DNA of 64,000 bases from Peptacetobacter sp. GTDB lineage: Bacteria > Bacillota > Clostridia > Peptostreptococcales > Peptostreptococcaceae. The DNA lies in NCBI RefSeq assembly GCF_029264495.1, contig NZ_JARIBH010000076.1, positions 16,822 to 80,821 of the forward strand, written 5' to 3'. The stretch's first letter is position 1, and the number at the start of each line of letters is the position of its first letter. The position numbers and the translations under genes were made by a program. Positions 26,637 to 36,377 of the stretch are shown piece by piece. The notes beneath the pieces are model-generated. The model ran no database searches, was not told the DNA's origin, and was given only the letters and a program-made list of their open reading frames with translations.

Positions 26637-26795
26637 TTAATGGATTTTTTCTTTTTTCATTCCTTTAAATACACCTCTTTTGACTTCAAAATAAAATCCT
26701 AATTGTTTATATATTTCATTTAATTCATATAAAGTTACTTCACCATGTTCTAAATTTAAAAAAGTTATTTCTCTTATAGTTCTTTCTCTTTTCAT
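26637..26795 (-). CDS. Small basic hypothetical protein (52 aa)
   Basis: Missing from the ORF track. Reads MKRERTIREITFLNLEHGEVTLYELNEIYKQLGFYFEVKRGVFKGMKKEKIH. ATG is preceded by AATAGGAGTGAATTTTT (GGAG at normal spacing) and a perfect terminator follows 20 bp after the stop, so it looks like a complete gene. No family recognised; the sequence could be a small regulator or a translation-linked peptide. Confidence 0.6.
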   Translation of the reverse strand: MKRERTIREITFLNLEHGEVTLYELNEIYKQLGFYFEVKRGVFKGMKKEKIH

Positions 26796-27057
26796 AAAAA
26801 TTCACTCCTATTAAATTTGTCTATATTAATATTTATACTATACATCATAAATCATATAGAACATCTGTTCCTTTTGTTGATTATATTATACCATACATAC
26901 GTTCGATATGTAATCTTTTTTGTTCTATTTTTATAACTTTTTTTATTAATTTCTCATGAATAGATTATATTTTATTTTTTTAATATAAATTATTGATATA
27001 TTTTAAAAAAAGTTTTAAAGTATGATATATACTTTAATTTAAGTTTTGGAGGTCTAT

Positions 27058-27354
27058 ATGAAAAAGAATTTTGAATCAAAAATAGTAGATTTTCATTCAA
27101 AAGATAAAAAATTAAATCATGATAAAATTAATTTAAAGGAATCTATGACAGTTAATCAGTTCACAGGCAAAAAAATAGCTGAAAAGGAAGATAAAGTTGT
27201 AGATTTTAAGAAAGCTAAAAATAGGCATCTTGTTAATAATTATAAGAAAAAATTTTATAATAAAGAATTTGATTCTAAAAAGAGTATTATAAAAAAAATA
27301 TATATATTTCTTTTAGTGCTTATATTTATCTTGTTTATCTTAAAATTTATATAA
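27058..27354 (+). CDS. Small basic protein with C-terminal membrane anchor
   Basis: 98 residues. The first 75 are highly charged and basic (KNFESKIVDFHSKDKKLNHDK, DFKKAKNRHLVNNYKKKF), followed by a single hydrophobic C-terminal helix IYIFLLVLIFILFILKFI. This suggests a tail-anchored inner-face protein. No family recognised. GGAGGTCTAT precedes ATG at 27058; the track's upstream TTG overlaps the ribosome site. The gene ends in a strong terminator. Confidence 0.65.
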   Translation: MKKNFESKIVDFHSKDKKLNHDKINLKESMTVNQFTGKKIAEKEDKVVDFKKAKNRHLVNNYKKKFYNKEFDSKKSIIKKIYIFLLVLIFILFILKFI

Positions 27355-27381
27355 AAAAAGAGCTTATAAGCTCTTTTTTAT
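27353..27381. terminator. Bidirectional terminator
   Basis: AAAAAAAGAGCTTATAAGCTCTTTTTT between convergent genes. Confidence 0.92.
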
Positions 27382-27395
27382 ATTCTGTTAAATTT

Positions 27396-27710
27396 TTAAC
27401 TGACTATAAATAATCCAATTGTAGATAATATTATTGCTATTGACATTAAAATTCTTGCTTTTGGAAAATCTTTTTCTCTAAATACAAATGATGCTACACC
27501 TGGAATAAATACTAATGTTGCTATTATTTTTAATACCATATTAGAGTTTGGAACTACTGAAAATAATAGTACACATAAAACAAACATATAAAGCCCTATT
27601 GCATTAAATACTATTTTATTTGAACTGAACTTCTTCATCAAAAACATTATTAGTAATGCAAAAACATCTATACCTAAAAATACATACATTATTGTTGTTA
27701 TATCTTTCAT
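27396..27710 (-). CDS. Small four-helix membrane protein
   Basis: About 104 residues, four hydrophobic helices, no recognised domain. ATG of the ORF track lies in the ribosome site GGAGGATAGAAAA, so ATG at 27710 (MKDITTIMYVFLG) is preferred. It starts 21 bp after alaX on the same strand and is likely co-transcribed with it. Confidence 0.65.
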   Translation of the reverse strand: MKDITTIMYVFLGIDVFALLIMFLMKKFSSNKIVFNAIGLYMFVLCVLLFSVVPNSNMVLKIIATLVFIPGVASFVFREKDFPKARILMSIAIILSTIGLFIVS

Positions 27711-27731
27711 TTTTCTATCCTCCATATAAAT

Positions 27732-28931
27732 TTATTCAAAATAATTTAATATACTTTTATAAGATTTTTCAATAAATTCATCTAGTCTATTGTTATTTTT
27801 TCCTGCACCTTGAGTTAAATATTTATTTCCTCCACCTTTTCCATCTAATATATTTATATTTTTTTGTAAAATTTTATTCAAATCTGGTCCTTCCATTCCT
27901 TTATTGTATGCAAATACAACATTTACTTTATCAGTAGTTGTATTAAATAGCATAATGATTATGTTTTTCTTTTCTGTTAATTTTTTTACTATTTTATTGA
28001 GATATTTAGCATCTTTATCTTTGAATATATGTTTTATTATTTCAATATTTCCTATTTTATTTGAATTTTTTAATAACTTGTCTATTTTATAATTCAAAAG
28101 CTCCTCTTCCAATATATTTCTTTGATGAATAATATCATCGAGATTGTTTTCAATATTTAATATACATTTTTCTATATTTTCTTCGTTACAGCTTAAGTGT
28201 TTACAAATTTTAGACATTACATTATCTCTTTTTAAAACATATTCAATTGCTCTAGTTCCTGCTAAAAACTCTACTCTAGTAGCATTTCTACTTTTTTCAG
28301 TTCTCTTTATTTTTAATAATTTTAACTCACCTGTATATTCTGGATGACATCCACAACAAGCATTTGTATCTAAGTCACCTATTTTTACAATTCTTATTTC
28401 TTCTGCTGTATCTGGTAATTTTCTTCTAGTCCATGTTTCTTTTAGTTCATCTTTTGATGGGACAAATATTTCTACATGAATATTTTGTTTAATTATATCA
28501 TTTGCCATTTTTTCTATATATATTATTTGTTCTTCTGTTAGATCTCCTTCTATATCTACTGTACTTATCTCTTCTCCTAAATGAAAGCCACATGTATTTT
28601 TATGATATTTAGTATAAAAACATCCTGAAAGTACATGTTGTCCAAAATGCTGATGCATACCATCTTCTCTTCTATCCCAATCTATAACACCTTTTACTTC
28701 TTTTTTTGTCAATTTTTCTTTCATTACATGATATATTCTTCCATCTTCTTCTATCATATCTATAACTTCTTTTCCATCAATCATCCCTCTATCAGAAAAT
28801 TGACCTCCCCCTCCAGGGAAAAATGCTGTTTTATCCAATTCTACTAAATAAACATCTTCTCTTTTTTGTATTTTTTCCACTTTTGCAAAAAATTCTTTTT
28901 TATATCTATCTGTATAATATAATTTTTCCAT
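27732..28931 (-). CDS. Alanyl-tRNA editing protein (AlaX-L type)
   Basis: 399 residues. Resembles the editing and DHHA1 parts of AlaRS without the aminoacylation domain. TAFFPGGGGQFSDRG and MHQHFGQHVLSG are the editing-site start and zinc His pair; CCGCHPEYTGEL supplies Cys/His ligands; the C terminus has the DHHA1 GGGNKYLTQGAG. Hydrolyses mischarged Ser- or Gly-tRNA(Ala) in trans. Start ATG at 28931 has a weak upstream AGAGATGTGTT. Confidence 0.92.
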   Translation of the reverse strand: MEKLYYTDRYKKEFFAKVEKIQKREDVYLVELDKTAFFPGGGGQFSDRGMIDGKEVIDMIEEDGRIYHVMKEKLTKKEVKGVIDWDRREDGMHQHFGQHVLSGCFYTKYHKNTCGFHLGEEISTVDIEGDLTEEQIIYIEKMANDIIKQNIHVEIFVPSKDELKETWTRRKLPDTAEEIRIVKIGDLDTNACCGCHPEYTGELKLLKIKRTEKSRNATRVEFLAGTRAIEYVLKRDNVMSKICKHLSCNEENIEKCILNIENNLDDIIHQRNILEEELLNYKIDKLLKNSNKIGNIEIIKHIFKDKDAKYLNKIVKKLTEKKNIIIMLFNTTTDKVNVVFAYNKGMEGPDLNKILQKNINILDGKGGGNKYLTQGAGKNNNRLDEFIEKSYKSILNYFE

Positions 28932-29149
28932 AACACATCTCTTTCTTTTAGTATAATTTTTTTATTATTCTGTCTTTTTATTTTATTATATCATTTATTT
29001 TAAATTCAAAACATATATTATTGAAGAAAGTTATTATATTTATGAAGTTTTATGTTTAAAAATCATTTTCATTGGGAATATAGGTTATCAAGAAGATAAG
29101 TTAGAATAAAATACTTAATACAAATTTAAAAATAAAGGATGTGTTATAT

Positions 29150-30103
29150 ATGATAAAAAAAGCTACATTTGCTGGTGGTTGTTTTTGGTGTATGGTAAAA
29201 CCATTTTCTAAATATGATGGTATTTTAGAGATTGTATCTGGATATACTGGTGGAGAAAAAGAAAATCCTACTTATAGGGAAGTTTGTAGTGGTACAACAG
29301 GACACTATGAAGCTATTGAGATAACATATGATGATGATTTAATAAATTATAAGGATATTTTAGAAGTTTTTTGGAAACAAATAAATCCAACTGATGCAAA
29401 TGGCCAATTTGTAGATAGGGGAACACAGTATCGACCTGCAATATTTGTTCACGATGATGAACAAAAAAATATAGCTGAGGAATCAAAAAAAGACTTAAAT
29501 GAAAGTAAAAGATTTTCAGATCCAATTGTTGTTGAAATATTAGATGCTACTGTATTCTACCCTGCTGAAATAGAGCATCAAGACTATTATAAAAAACAAC
29601 CTCTTCATTATAATTCATATTATAAAAATTCTGGAAGATATAATTTTGTTAAAGCTTTTTGGGATGGAAGTAGACCTGATAGAGAAGAATTGAAAAATAA
29701 ACTTTCAGATATAGAATTTGAAGTAACTCAGAATGATATGACTGAATGTCCTTTTGAAAATGAATATTTTAATCATTTTGAAGATGGTATTTATGTAGAT
29801 GTTGTTGGTGGAGAAGCTTTATTTTCGTCAAAAGATAAATTTGAATGTGATTGCGGTTGGCCAAGTTTTTCAAAGCCTATAGAAAAGAACGCTTTGCTAG
29901 AAAGAACTGATTTTTCAATGGGTATGATTAGAACTGAGGTTAGAAGTAGATTATCAAATTCTCATTTAGGTCATGTATTTAATGATGGTCCTAAAAATCT
30001 TGGTGGTCTTAGATATTGTATAAATTCTGCTGCACTTAAATTTATTCCTAAGGAAAATTTAGAAGAAGAAGGTTATTCTGATTATTTAAAAATATTTATA
30101 TAA
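29150..30103 (+). CDS. msrAB: Bifunctional methionine sulfoxide reductase A/B
   Basis: About 317 residues. MsrA domain first: [13 protein letters not shown] (catalytic Cys), [44 protein letters not shown]. MsrB domain second: [47 protein letters not shown] and [11 protein letters not shown] with catalytic Cys near residue 289. Both active Cys residues are ordinary Cys, not selenocysteine. Start ATG at 29150 is set by AAAGGATGTGTTATAT; the GTG at 29141 is too close to it. Repairs oxidised methionine. Stand-alone gene. Confidence 0.95.
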   Translation: MIKKATFAGGCFWCMVKPFSKYDGILEIVSGYTGGEKENPTYREVCSGTTGHYEAIEITYDDDLINYKDILEVFWKQINPTDANGQFVDRGTQYRPAIFVHDDEQKNIAEESKKDLNESKRFSDPIVVEILDATVFYPAEIEHQDYYKKQPLHYNSYYKNSGRYNFVKAFWDGSRPDREELKNKLSDIEFEVTQNDMTECPFENEYFNHFEDGIYVDVVGGEALFSSKDKFECDCGWPSFSKPIEKNALLERTDFSMGMIRTEVRSRLSNSHLGHVFNDGPKNLGGLRYCINSAALKFIPKENLEEEGYSDYLKIFI

Positions 30104-30131
30104 GATATATATTAAAGTTTCTATATTAAAT

Positions 30132-30201
30132 AAAAAGGGCTATCATATTATAATTATATACATATATAATTATTAAATAATATGTTAAGCCCTTTTATTT
30201 T
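30132..30201. terminator. Bidirectional terminator, long stem
   Basis: AAAGGGCT...AGCCCTTTTA with a long AT-rich internal stem (TATTATAATTATATA), between convergent msrAB and the MFS gene. Confidence 0.85.
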
Positions 30202-30234
30202 TAAAATTTTACTAGATTTTACATTTTTAATACA

Positions 30235-31464
30235 TTATTTTTTAGAAGTATTTATTTTTCTTGTTGATATTAAATCATTTTTATAAATTACTCTAAATAT
30301 AAGTACACCTACTATATAAAGTAATACTGTTACAAAGTACGGTGTATTATAAGACATTTGTTCCATTAAAAAACCACCTATAGTTATACCTATTGCACGA
30401 CTTAAATTCTGTACAACAGCTGCTAAACTACTTAAATTAGTTCTTTCATCTTCTTCTATTAATTCCATCTCTAGATTTTGTATTACTGGTGTAGCCATAT
30501 TCATAAGACCATTTCTCATAAAAAATGCTATTGTTATCATTATTATTCCTTGTGGAAACATAATTGATAATAAAAATGGTATTGATACTAATTGACATAA
30601 TATTACTGTTCTTGCTCTACCAACTTTTGATACTATAAATGGTATTATCATTCCACCGATTATACATCCGAATTGAGATATTGATAGTATTGTTCCAACT
30701 ATGGCATCGCTTATATTCATACTATACTTTAGATAAATACTAAAAAATGGAACGACTAATCCTGCTCCTATACCTATTATTGCATAATATATCATAAAAG
30801 CTATAACATTTTTTTTCATAATATTTTTATATGCCTTCATACACCCTTTCATATCTCTCGGAATATGATTTTTAGGATCTTTCATTAAAGCTATTGGTAC
30901 TATTGCTAATAATGACATTCCAGTAGAAATTAGAAATATTATCTGAACTGCTGTTTTTGAATCAATATAATGTGCCATAAAAGAAGATATTAATCCCCCT
31001 AAAAATGTAGCTAGTACGTATCCCATATTATATATTACATAACTAAGGCTAAATACAGCAACTCTATCCTCTTCTTCAGTATTTTCTGTTATAAACATAC
31101 CTTCAGCTGTTGCTCTTACACTAAGTCCAAATCCTACTAATGTAGACATTATAAGTATTAATATTTTACTTTTTACAAATATTATTCCTATACTGCCTAG
31201 TGCAGTAAATAAAAATCCCATCATGAAACTATATCTTCTACCTATTTTTTCTAAAAAATAAGCACTAAATACAGAACCAAATGCAATAACTAAAGTATTT
31301 ATCGATAACACATATCCTACAAAATGTTCTCCATATCCTATTTCTTTTAAATAGATGCCTACAAATGTATTAAATACTCCCATTACAAAACATTCTATTA
31401 AATTTACTATTAGAAACATTCTCATATTTCTATTTAATTTTTTTATTACTTTTATTGTTTCCAT
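30235..31464 (-). CDS. Major facilitator superfamily transporter
   Basis: 409 residues, 12 hydrophobic helices. MFS motif A-like loop FLEKIGRRYSFMMGF between helices 2 and 3 and its counterpart SKVGRARTVILC in the second half. Central loop ALMKDPKNHIPRDMKGCMKAYKNIMKK. Substrate unknown; resembles efflux permeases of drugs or peptides. GCGAGAAAATG start region. Its upstream neighbour 63 bp away is the PatB-like lyase gene. Confidence 0.85.
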   Translation of the reverse strand: METIKVIKKLNRNMRMFLIVNLIECFVMGVFNTFVGIYLKEIGYGEHFVGYVLSINTLVIAFGSVFSAYFLEKIGRRYSFMMGFLFTALGSIGIIFVKSKILILIMSTLVGFGLSVRATAEGMFITENTEEEDRVAVFSLSYVIYNMGYVLATFLGGLISSFMAHYIDSKTAVQIIFLISTGMSLLAIVPIALMKDPKNHIPRDMKGCMKAYKNIMKKNVIAFMIYYAIIGIGAGLVVPFFSIYLKYSMNISDAIVGTILSISQFGCIIGGMIIPFIVSKVGRARTVILCQLVSIPFLLSIMFPQGIIMITIAFFMRNGLMNMATPVIQNLEMELIEEDERTNLSSLAAVVQNLSRAIGITIGGFLMEQMSYNTPYFVTVLLYIVGVLIFRVIYKNDLISTRKINTSKK

Positions 31465-31527
31465 TTTCTCGCCTTGTCCTAATTATTAAATATTTTCATA
31501 TACTATAAAATCATATACTATAAAAAA

Positions 31528-32718
31528 TTACATATTTTTAAATACTTTATATATCCTATTCATACATTCTTCTATTACTTTTCTAGAACAAGCGATATTT
31601 ATTCTTTCAAAACCGCTTCCTTCTTCTCCAAACATTGTTCCTTCATCAAAAATAAGTCCTGCTTCTTCAAGCATTTTTGTTTCAAGTTCTTCAGCAGAAA
31701 TTCCATATTCATTAAAATCTAACCACATTAAATATGTTCCTTCTGTAGGTATTACTTTTATTTTAGGAAGTTTTCTTTTTACAAAATCTTTTACAAACTC
31801 TACATTAGAATCTAAATATTCATTTAATTCATTCAACCAATCTTCACTTTCATCATATGCTGCTATTATTGCTTCTATTGAAAATGGATTTGGATTACTT
31901 TGAGCTGCACATCTTGAAACTTCTTCTAACCATTTTTCTCTAAGTTCGTTAGTATTTATTATTATATTAGACATTTGCATTCCAGCAAGATTAAATGTTT
32001 TACTTGGAGCTAAACAAGTAACTATATTTTCTTTATACTCTGGACACAATTTTTGTAAATTTATATGTTTATTACCTTTTCTTATTAAGTCATTATGTAT
32101 TTCATCTGCTATTATAAAAACATTATTTTTTTTGCATATTTCAACAACCTTTTTTAATTCTTCTTCTTTCCAAACTCTACCAACTGGATTATGAGGAGAA
32201 CAAAGTATCATAAGCTTATTATTTGGATTAGATGCTTTTTCTTCTAAATCTTCAAAGTCCATTGAATATTTTCCTTCTTTATATATAAGAGGATTATTTA
32301 TAACTTTTCTATTATTTTCTTTTATTTTATTTGTAAAAGGATAATAAACAGGTCTTTGTATTATTACTCCATCATTTTCATTTGTTAATAATCTTATAAG
32401 TATAGATATTGCTGGAACTACACCTCCACTAAACATAATAGATTCTTTTTCTAGTTCCCAATCAAATCTTCTTTTGTACCAATTCAAAATAGCATTATAA
32501 AATCTATCTATCTCTCTTGTACTATATCCAAATATTTTCCTATCTGCTACATTGTGTATAGATTTAATTATAGGTTCTGCTACTTCAAAATCCATATCTG
32601 CAACCCACATAGGTATTGAGTCTTCCTTTGCTCTTGGAAATGACTTATCTAAATTATCCCATTTTATACAGTTTGTATTTCTTCTTTCTACATATTTGTC
32701 GAAATCATATTTTCCCAT
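31528..32718 (-). CDS. PatB/MalY-type PLP-dependent C-S lyase or aminotransferase
   Basis: About 396 residues. Class I/II PLP fold with the MalY/PatB opening YDFDKYVERRNTNCIKWDNLD, and IPMWVADMDFEVAEPI, FGYSTREIDRFY, LCSPHNPVGRVWKEEEL, IIADEIHNDLI (Asp of PLP N1), and the lysine motif SKTFNLAGMQMSNIII. MalY/PatB proteins act as cystathionine beta-lyases and aminotransferases in sulfur amino-acid metabolism. TTG start in the track overlaps GGGAGATGGGAAA, so ATG at 32718 is chosen. Confidence 0.9.
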   Translation of the reverse strand: MGKYDFDKYVERRNTNCIKWDNLDKSFPRAKEDSIPMWVADMDFEVAEPIIKSIHNVADRKIFGYSTREIDRFYNAILNWYKRRFDWELEKESIMFSGGVVPAISILIRLLTNENDGVIIQRPVYYPFTNKIKENNRKVINNPLIYKEGKYSMDFEDLEEKASNPNNKLMILCSPHNPVGRVWKEEELKKVVEICKKNNVFIIADEIHNDLIRKGNKHINLQKLCPEYKENIVTCLAPSKTFNLAGMQMSNIIINTNELREKWLEEVSRCAAQSNPNPFSIEAIIAAYDESEDWLNELNEYLDSNVEFVKDFVKRKLPKIKVIPTEGTYLMWLDFNEYGISAEELETKMLEEAGLIFDEGTMFGEEGSGFERINIACSRKVIEECMNRIYKVFKNM

Positions 32719-32906
32719 TTTCCCATCTCCCAACTTAAATATTAAATTTATAAATCTTTTTTCTTTTACCCTATTATATTATAATCCATTTTTACTACTT
32801 ATGTTAATATTTTTCAAAATTTTTTATATATTAAAAATTTATATAAAATAATAAATCTATCTTCCATATATAAAAATAATCTATCTAAATTTTATAATTT
32901 TCTATA

Positions 32907-32936
32907 CAAAAAAGTCGTCAATAATTTTTGACGACT
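32907..32936 (-). terminator. Intrinsic terminator of EamA transporter gene
   Basis: GTCGTCAAA/TTTGACGAC stem with T run on the minus strand, after the stop at 32976. Confidence 0.88.
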
Positions 32937-32975
32937 TAATGTTTTATTTATATATTTTTATCTATACTATCAATA

Positions 32976-33854
32976 TTAATTATCACTAATTTTTTCCGAT
33001 GAATCTAATTTTTTATTATATATAAACATATATAACGCTGCTGTGAATATTATAAAATATCCTACTATACTCCATTTATCTGGATAAACTCCAAAAATAA
33101 ATATACTCAATATAGCTGAGAATATAATATTAGTATAATCAAATATCGATATTTCTTTTGCTGGTGCATATCTATATGCTAAAGTTACTCCAAACTGTCC
33201 TATACTAGCAAAAATACCTGCTAAAATCATATATATAAATTGAGTTATTGTTATTGGTTCATATACCATTATTACTATAGGCAATATAGAAATCATAGAA
33301 AATACTGAGAAGAAAAATACTATTGTATAGTAATCTTCTTTTCCTCCAATAGCTCTAAGACAAGTATATGCTGATGCTGCAAACATTGCACCTAATATGC
33401 CTGCTATATAAGGTATTATTTGTATACTAAATGTTGGTTTAATAATAAATAACGCTCCAATAAATGCTATTATTATCATAGAAACTTGCTTTGAATTGAT
33501 TTTTTCTTTTAAGAAAATTGCACTCAAAATTACTACTAAGAAAGGACTTATTTTATTTAACATATTTGCATCAGATAGTATAAGTTTATCTATAGCATAA
33601 AAATTAAATATAACTCCCAATGTTCCAAATATTGATCTCCATAATAATAGCTTTCTATTTTCTTTTTTACCTACAAAACTTCCTTTATGTTTTATGATAA
33701 GATATAATGCTATTATTGTTGAAATGAGATTTCTAAAAAATACCTTCTGAAAACTCGGTAAATCTCCAGCTAGTTTAACAAAGGCAGACATTCCTGCAAA
33801 TCCTGCTGCAGATAAAATTATAAAAAATATCCCTTTTAATCTATTTGATTTCAT
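32976..33854 (-). CDS. EamA/DMT superfamily transporter
   Basis: 292 residues, ten hydrophobic helices in two EamA repeats (first GIFFIILSAAGFAGMSAFVKLAG, second GILGAMFAASAYTCLRAI). The WRSIFGTLGVIFNFYAI and LNKISPFLVVILSAIFLKEKI segments are typical of EamA carriers. Exports metabolites such as amino acids; substrate unknown. GGAGGTAATT precedes ATG. Terminator follows. Confidence 0.87.
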   Translation of the reverse strand: MKSNRLKGIFFIILSAAGFAGMSAFVKLAGDLPSFQKVFFRNLISTIIALYLIIKHKGSFVGKKENRKLLLWRSIFGTLGVIFNFYAIDKLILSDANMLNKISPFLVVILSAIFLKEKINSKQVSMIIIAFIGALFIIKPTFSIQIIPYIAGILGAMFAASAYTCLRAIGGKEDYYTIVFFFSVFSMISILPIVIMVYEPITITQFIYMILAGIFASIGQFGVTLAYRYAPAKEISIFDYTNIIFSAILSIFIFGVYPDKWSIVGYFIIFTAALYMFIYNKKLDSSEKISDN

Positions 33855-33861
33855 AATTACC

Positions 33862-34190
33862 TCCTTTTTAAAATTAAATTTTAATATATTTAGTTATTAT
33901 TAAATATTTCTTTCTTTATTAGTTTATATTTATTATAATTAGCTGTCAAGTTAGTATAAATGTTGAAATATAAGCAATCCATTATATATATCGTTTTCAT
34001 TTAAAATTTATTTTTTTAAATTTTTATTTTTTTATTTATTAAATTCCTCTAAAAATACTCATTCTCTAAGTTTATATTATTTTAAAACTAGCTTAAATAG
34101 ATTTTTATATTTACTAAATTTTATTAAAATTTATATTCATACTAGATTATTTTTTAAATATATATTATAATTTTATAGCGTATTAAATTT
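33862..34190. other. Divergent intergenic region, no gene seen
   Basis: About 330 bp of very AT-rich DNA between the EamA gene and the RidA-family gene. I see only scattered promoter-like elements; TATAAT-like ATTATAAT near 34165 could serve the RidA gene. Confidence 0.5.
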
Positions 34191-34204
34191 AAGGAGGACG
34201 ATTT

Positions 34205-34549
34205 ATGACAATTGAAAGATTCGAAGGAACAGGTAGAATGAGTAGAGTTGTTAAACATGCCAATACTATTTATTTATGTGGTCAGACTTGTGCAGAAGGA
34301 GATATAATAGAACAAACTAAAGGTGTTCTTGCTAAAGTTGAAGATTTATTAGAAAATTATGGTTCTGATAAGAAAAATATACTTTCTGTTACTATATACT
34401 TAAGAGATATGAAAGACTTTGAAAAAATGAACTCTGTATGGGATGCTTGGGTTGAAGAAGGTCATGAACCAGCAAGAGCATGTGTTGAAGCTAGATTAGC
34501 TAGAGAACATCTTCTTGTTGAAATGAGCGTTGTTGCAGCAGAAAAATAA
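34205..34549 (+). CDS. RidA/YjgF family protein
   Basis: 114 residues, shorter than most RidA proteins (about 125). Recognised by [61 protein letters not shown], and [23 protein letters not shown], with the conserved Arg in PARxxVxARL that binds the 2-imino acid. Such proteins hydrolyse reactive enamine/imine intermediates from PLP enzymes. AAGGAGGACGATTT precedes the ATG. Confidence 0.9.
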   Translation: MTIERFEGTGRMSRVVKHANTIYLCGQTCAEGDIIEQTKGVLAKVEDLLENYGSDKKNILSVTIYLRDMKDFEKMNSVWDAWVEEGHEPARACVEARLAREHLLVEMSVVAAEK

Positions 34550-34669
34550 TCTTGTTAATAAAAGCGATTTATTTGAATATTTTAAGTTCATTTAAATTGC
34601 TTTTTATTTTTTATATTTAAAGGAAATTTTATTTTAATAAATTTCTATTTTTTTAAAATTTTACATAGC

Positions 34670-34698
34670 TCGACAAGTATGTTAAAATATTATAAAAT
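34670..34698 (+). promoter_or_regulatory. Promoter of BusR-like regulator gene
   Basis: TCGACA, 17 bp, TAAAAT, 35 bp before the start codon. Confidence 0.5.
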
Positions 34699-34732
34699 AG
34701 AAGTATTATAATTAATTAAAGTAGGTGATTTA

Positions 34733-35368
34733 ATGGATACCAATTATACAATGCCTATATATCAAAAAATAGCACTTGATATAGCTAATAAGATATATAC
34801 TGGTGAAATAGAAGAAAATTCGATTTTATACGGACGTTCTGTTTTAGCTGGTAAATATAATGTCTCTCCAGAAACGGTTAGACGTTCAGTTAAAATACTT
34901 GAAGACATTGGAGTTGTTAAAAGTATTAAAGGAAAAGGTGTTATAGTACTTTCATCTACTAAAGCATCTTCTTTTATAAAAAAATATCAAGATCTTACTA
35001 ATATATCATCATATAAATCAGATTTATATGATCTTTTAGATGCAAAATCAAAAATTGAAGATAATATATTAGATACTATAAATAAGATTTTGGATTATTC
35101 TAATAGACTAGAAATTATAAATCCTCTTGTACCTGCACAGTTTGTTCTTACAAAAGAATGTAAGTATATTGGCCAAGATGCTGGTAAAACTAAATTTTGG
35201 CAAAATACTGGAGGTACAATTGTTGCTATAAAAAGAGATGATGAGCTTATAATATCACCTGGACCTTATATAGAATTTATGGAGGGTGATACTCTTCTTG
35301 TCGTTGGTGATAAGCATATATTTAATTCTGTACCTATGTTTTTATATGGACAAGACGAAAAAAAATAA
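34733..35368 (+). CDS. GntR-type regulator with RCK_C (TrkA-C) domain, BusR-like
   Basis: 211 residues. N-terminal GntR winged helix MPIYQKIALDIANKIYTGEIEENSILYGRSVLAGKYNVSPETVRRSVKILEDIGVVKSIKGKGVIVL, a helical middle, and a C-terminal RCK_C-type domain (QDAGKTKFWQNTGGTIVAIKRDDELIISPGPYIEFMEGDTLLVVGDKHIFNSV). This fusion is the BusR arrangement, in which cyclic di-AMP binding to RCK_C controls osmolyte or potassium transport genes. No transporter target is adjacent, so its target is elsewhere. A near-consensus promoter precedes it. Confidence 0.85.
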   Translation: MDTNYTMPIYQKIALDIANKIYTGEIEENSILYGRSVLAGKYNVSPETVRRSVKILEDIGVVKSIKGKGVIVLSSTKASSFIKKYQDLTNISSYKSDLYDLLDAKSKIEDNILDTINKILDYSNRLEIINPLVPAQFVLTKECKYIGQDAGKTKFWQNTGGTIVAIKRDDELIISPGPYIEFMEGDTLLVVGDKHIFNSVPMFLYGQDEKK

Positions 35369-35401
35369 TTTTATAATAATATCCGTTTGATTAAAATTAA
35401 T

Positions 35402-35440
35402 AAAAGGACTTAAATTAAAATCTAATTTAGTCCTTTTTAT
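35402..35440. terminator. Bidirectional terminator
   Basis: AAAGGACTTAAATTA/TAATTTAGTCCTTTTT between convergent genes. Confidence 0.9.
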
Positions 35441-35445
35441 ATTTT

Positions 35446-36153
35446 TTATATTATTTTATTTTCTATAAAATCTATGGCCTCATCTGAACTTTCAAACTTA
35501 GCTAATAATATTTCTTCTACTTCACTAGGTGCATTTTTTATTAAATCAGGAATCATTATAGGATTCATTCCAGCTAAATCAGCTGCAATTATTCCTTTTG
35601 GAGAATCTTCAAATGCTATACAATTATTATAGTTTACCTTTAACTCATCACATGCTTTTATATATATTTGTGGATCTGGTTTAGATTTTGTAACCATATC
35701 TCCACATATTATAATATCAAAATATTTTTCTATACCAACTTTTTTTATTTTATCCATTGCAAATGCTCTACTTGATGATGTAGCTACAGCCATTTTTATT
35801 TTATTATTTTTTAGGTATTCTAATATATTTTTTAATCCCTTTTTTATAGGTATCCCATTTTTTTCCATATATAATGAAGAAACTTCTCTATATCTTTCCG
35901 TAAATTTATCAAATTCAAATTCTTCTCCATATTTTTCTCTAAAGTATTCTTTTCTTTGATTATGGTTCATTCCTAATGTATTAAATATATTATCACCAAA
36001 GTTTTCAAATCCCATCTCTTTTCCAACAATATCCCAAGAATATTTAATTATCCATTCTGTATTAAATATCAATCCATCCATATCAAATACTACTGCTTCT
36101 AGATTTTTTCTTAAAGTTTTTGCTTTTATTTCATTAAATTCATTTATTTCCAT
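35446..36153 (-). CDS. HAD-family phosphatase (beta-phosphoglucomutase-like)
   Basis: 235 residues. Motif I AVVFDMDGLIFNTEW (two Asp), cap domain, motif II MAVATSSSRA, motif III Lys in KSKPDPQIY, motif IV CIAFEDSPKGIIAA. Acts on small phosphosugars or nucleotides; the specific substrate cannot be told. A GGGGAGA site precedes ATG. The start is 20 residues upstream of motif I. Confidence 0.9.
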   Translation of the reverse strand: MEINEFNEIKAKTLRKNLEAVVFDMDGLIFNTEWIIKYSWDIVGKEMGFENFGDNIFNTLGMNHNQRKEYFREKYGEEFEFDKFTERYREVSSLYMEKNGIPIKKGLKNILEYLKNNKIKMAVATSSSRAFAMDKIKKVGIEKYFDIIICGDMVTKSKPDPQIYIKACDELKVNYNNCIAFEDSPKGIIAADLAGMNPIMIPDLIKNAPSEVEEILLAKFESSDEAIDFIENKII

Positions 36154-36242
36154 CTTATTCTCCCCTTTATTTTTCTTATCTCAATTTTATTATATATTTA
36201 AATCATCATAAAATACATCATTTTATATAATTTTTACAAATT

Positions 36243-36278
36243 AAAAACCAGTAGAGTTCCCAAGTTCTACTGGTTTTA
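36243..36278 (-). terminator. Intrinsic terminator of NhaC-type carrier gene
   Basis: ACCAGTAGA/TCTACTGGT stem with T-rich tail on the minus strand, 100 bp after the stop. Confidence 0.82.
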
Positions 36279-36377
36279 TGGTTAGTGAATCATTTTTATT
36301 TTTAAATTTACCAAACTTTTAAATTGATAAATTTTTAAACGTTTTAAATATATTTATTATATTCTTATTTTACAAAT

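Noticed and set aside
29150-30103. Selenocysteine in MsrA or MsrB
   Set aside because: Both catalytic positions (GCFWC and RYCINS) are ordinary Cys codons in an uninterrupted frame.
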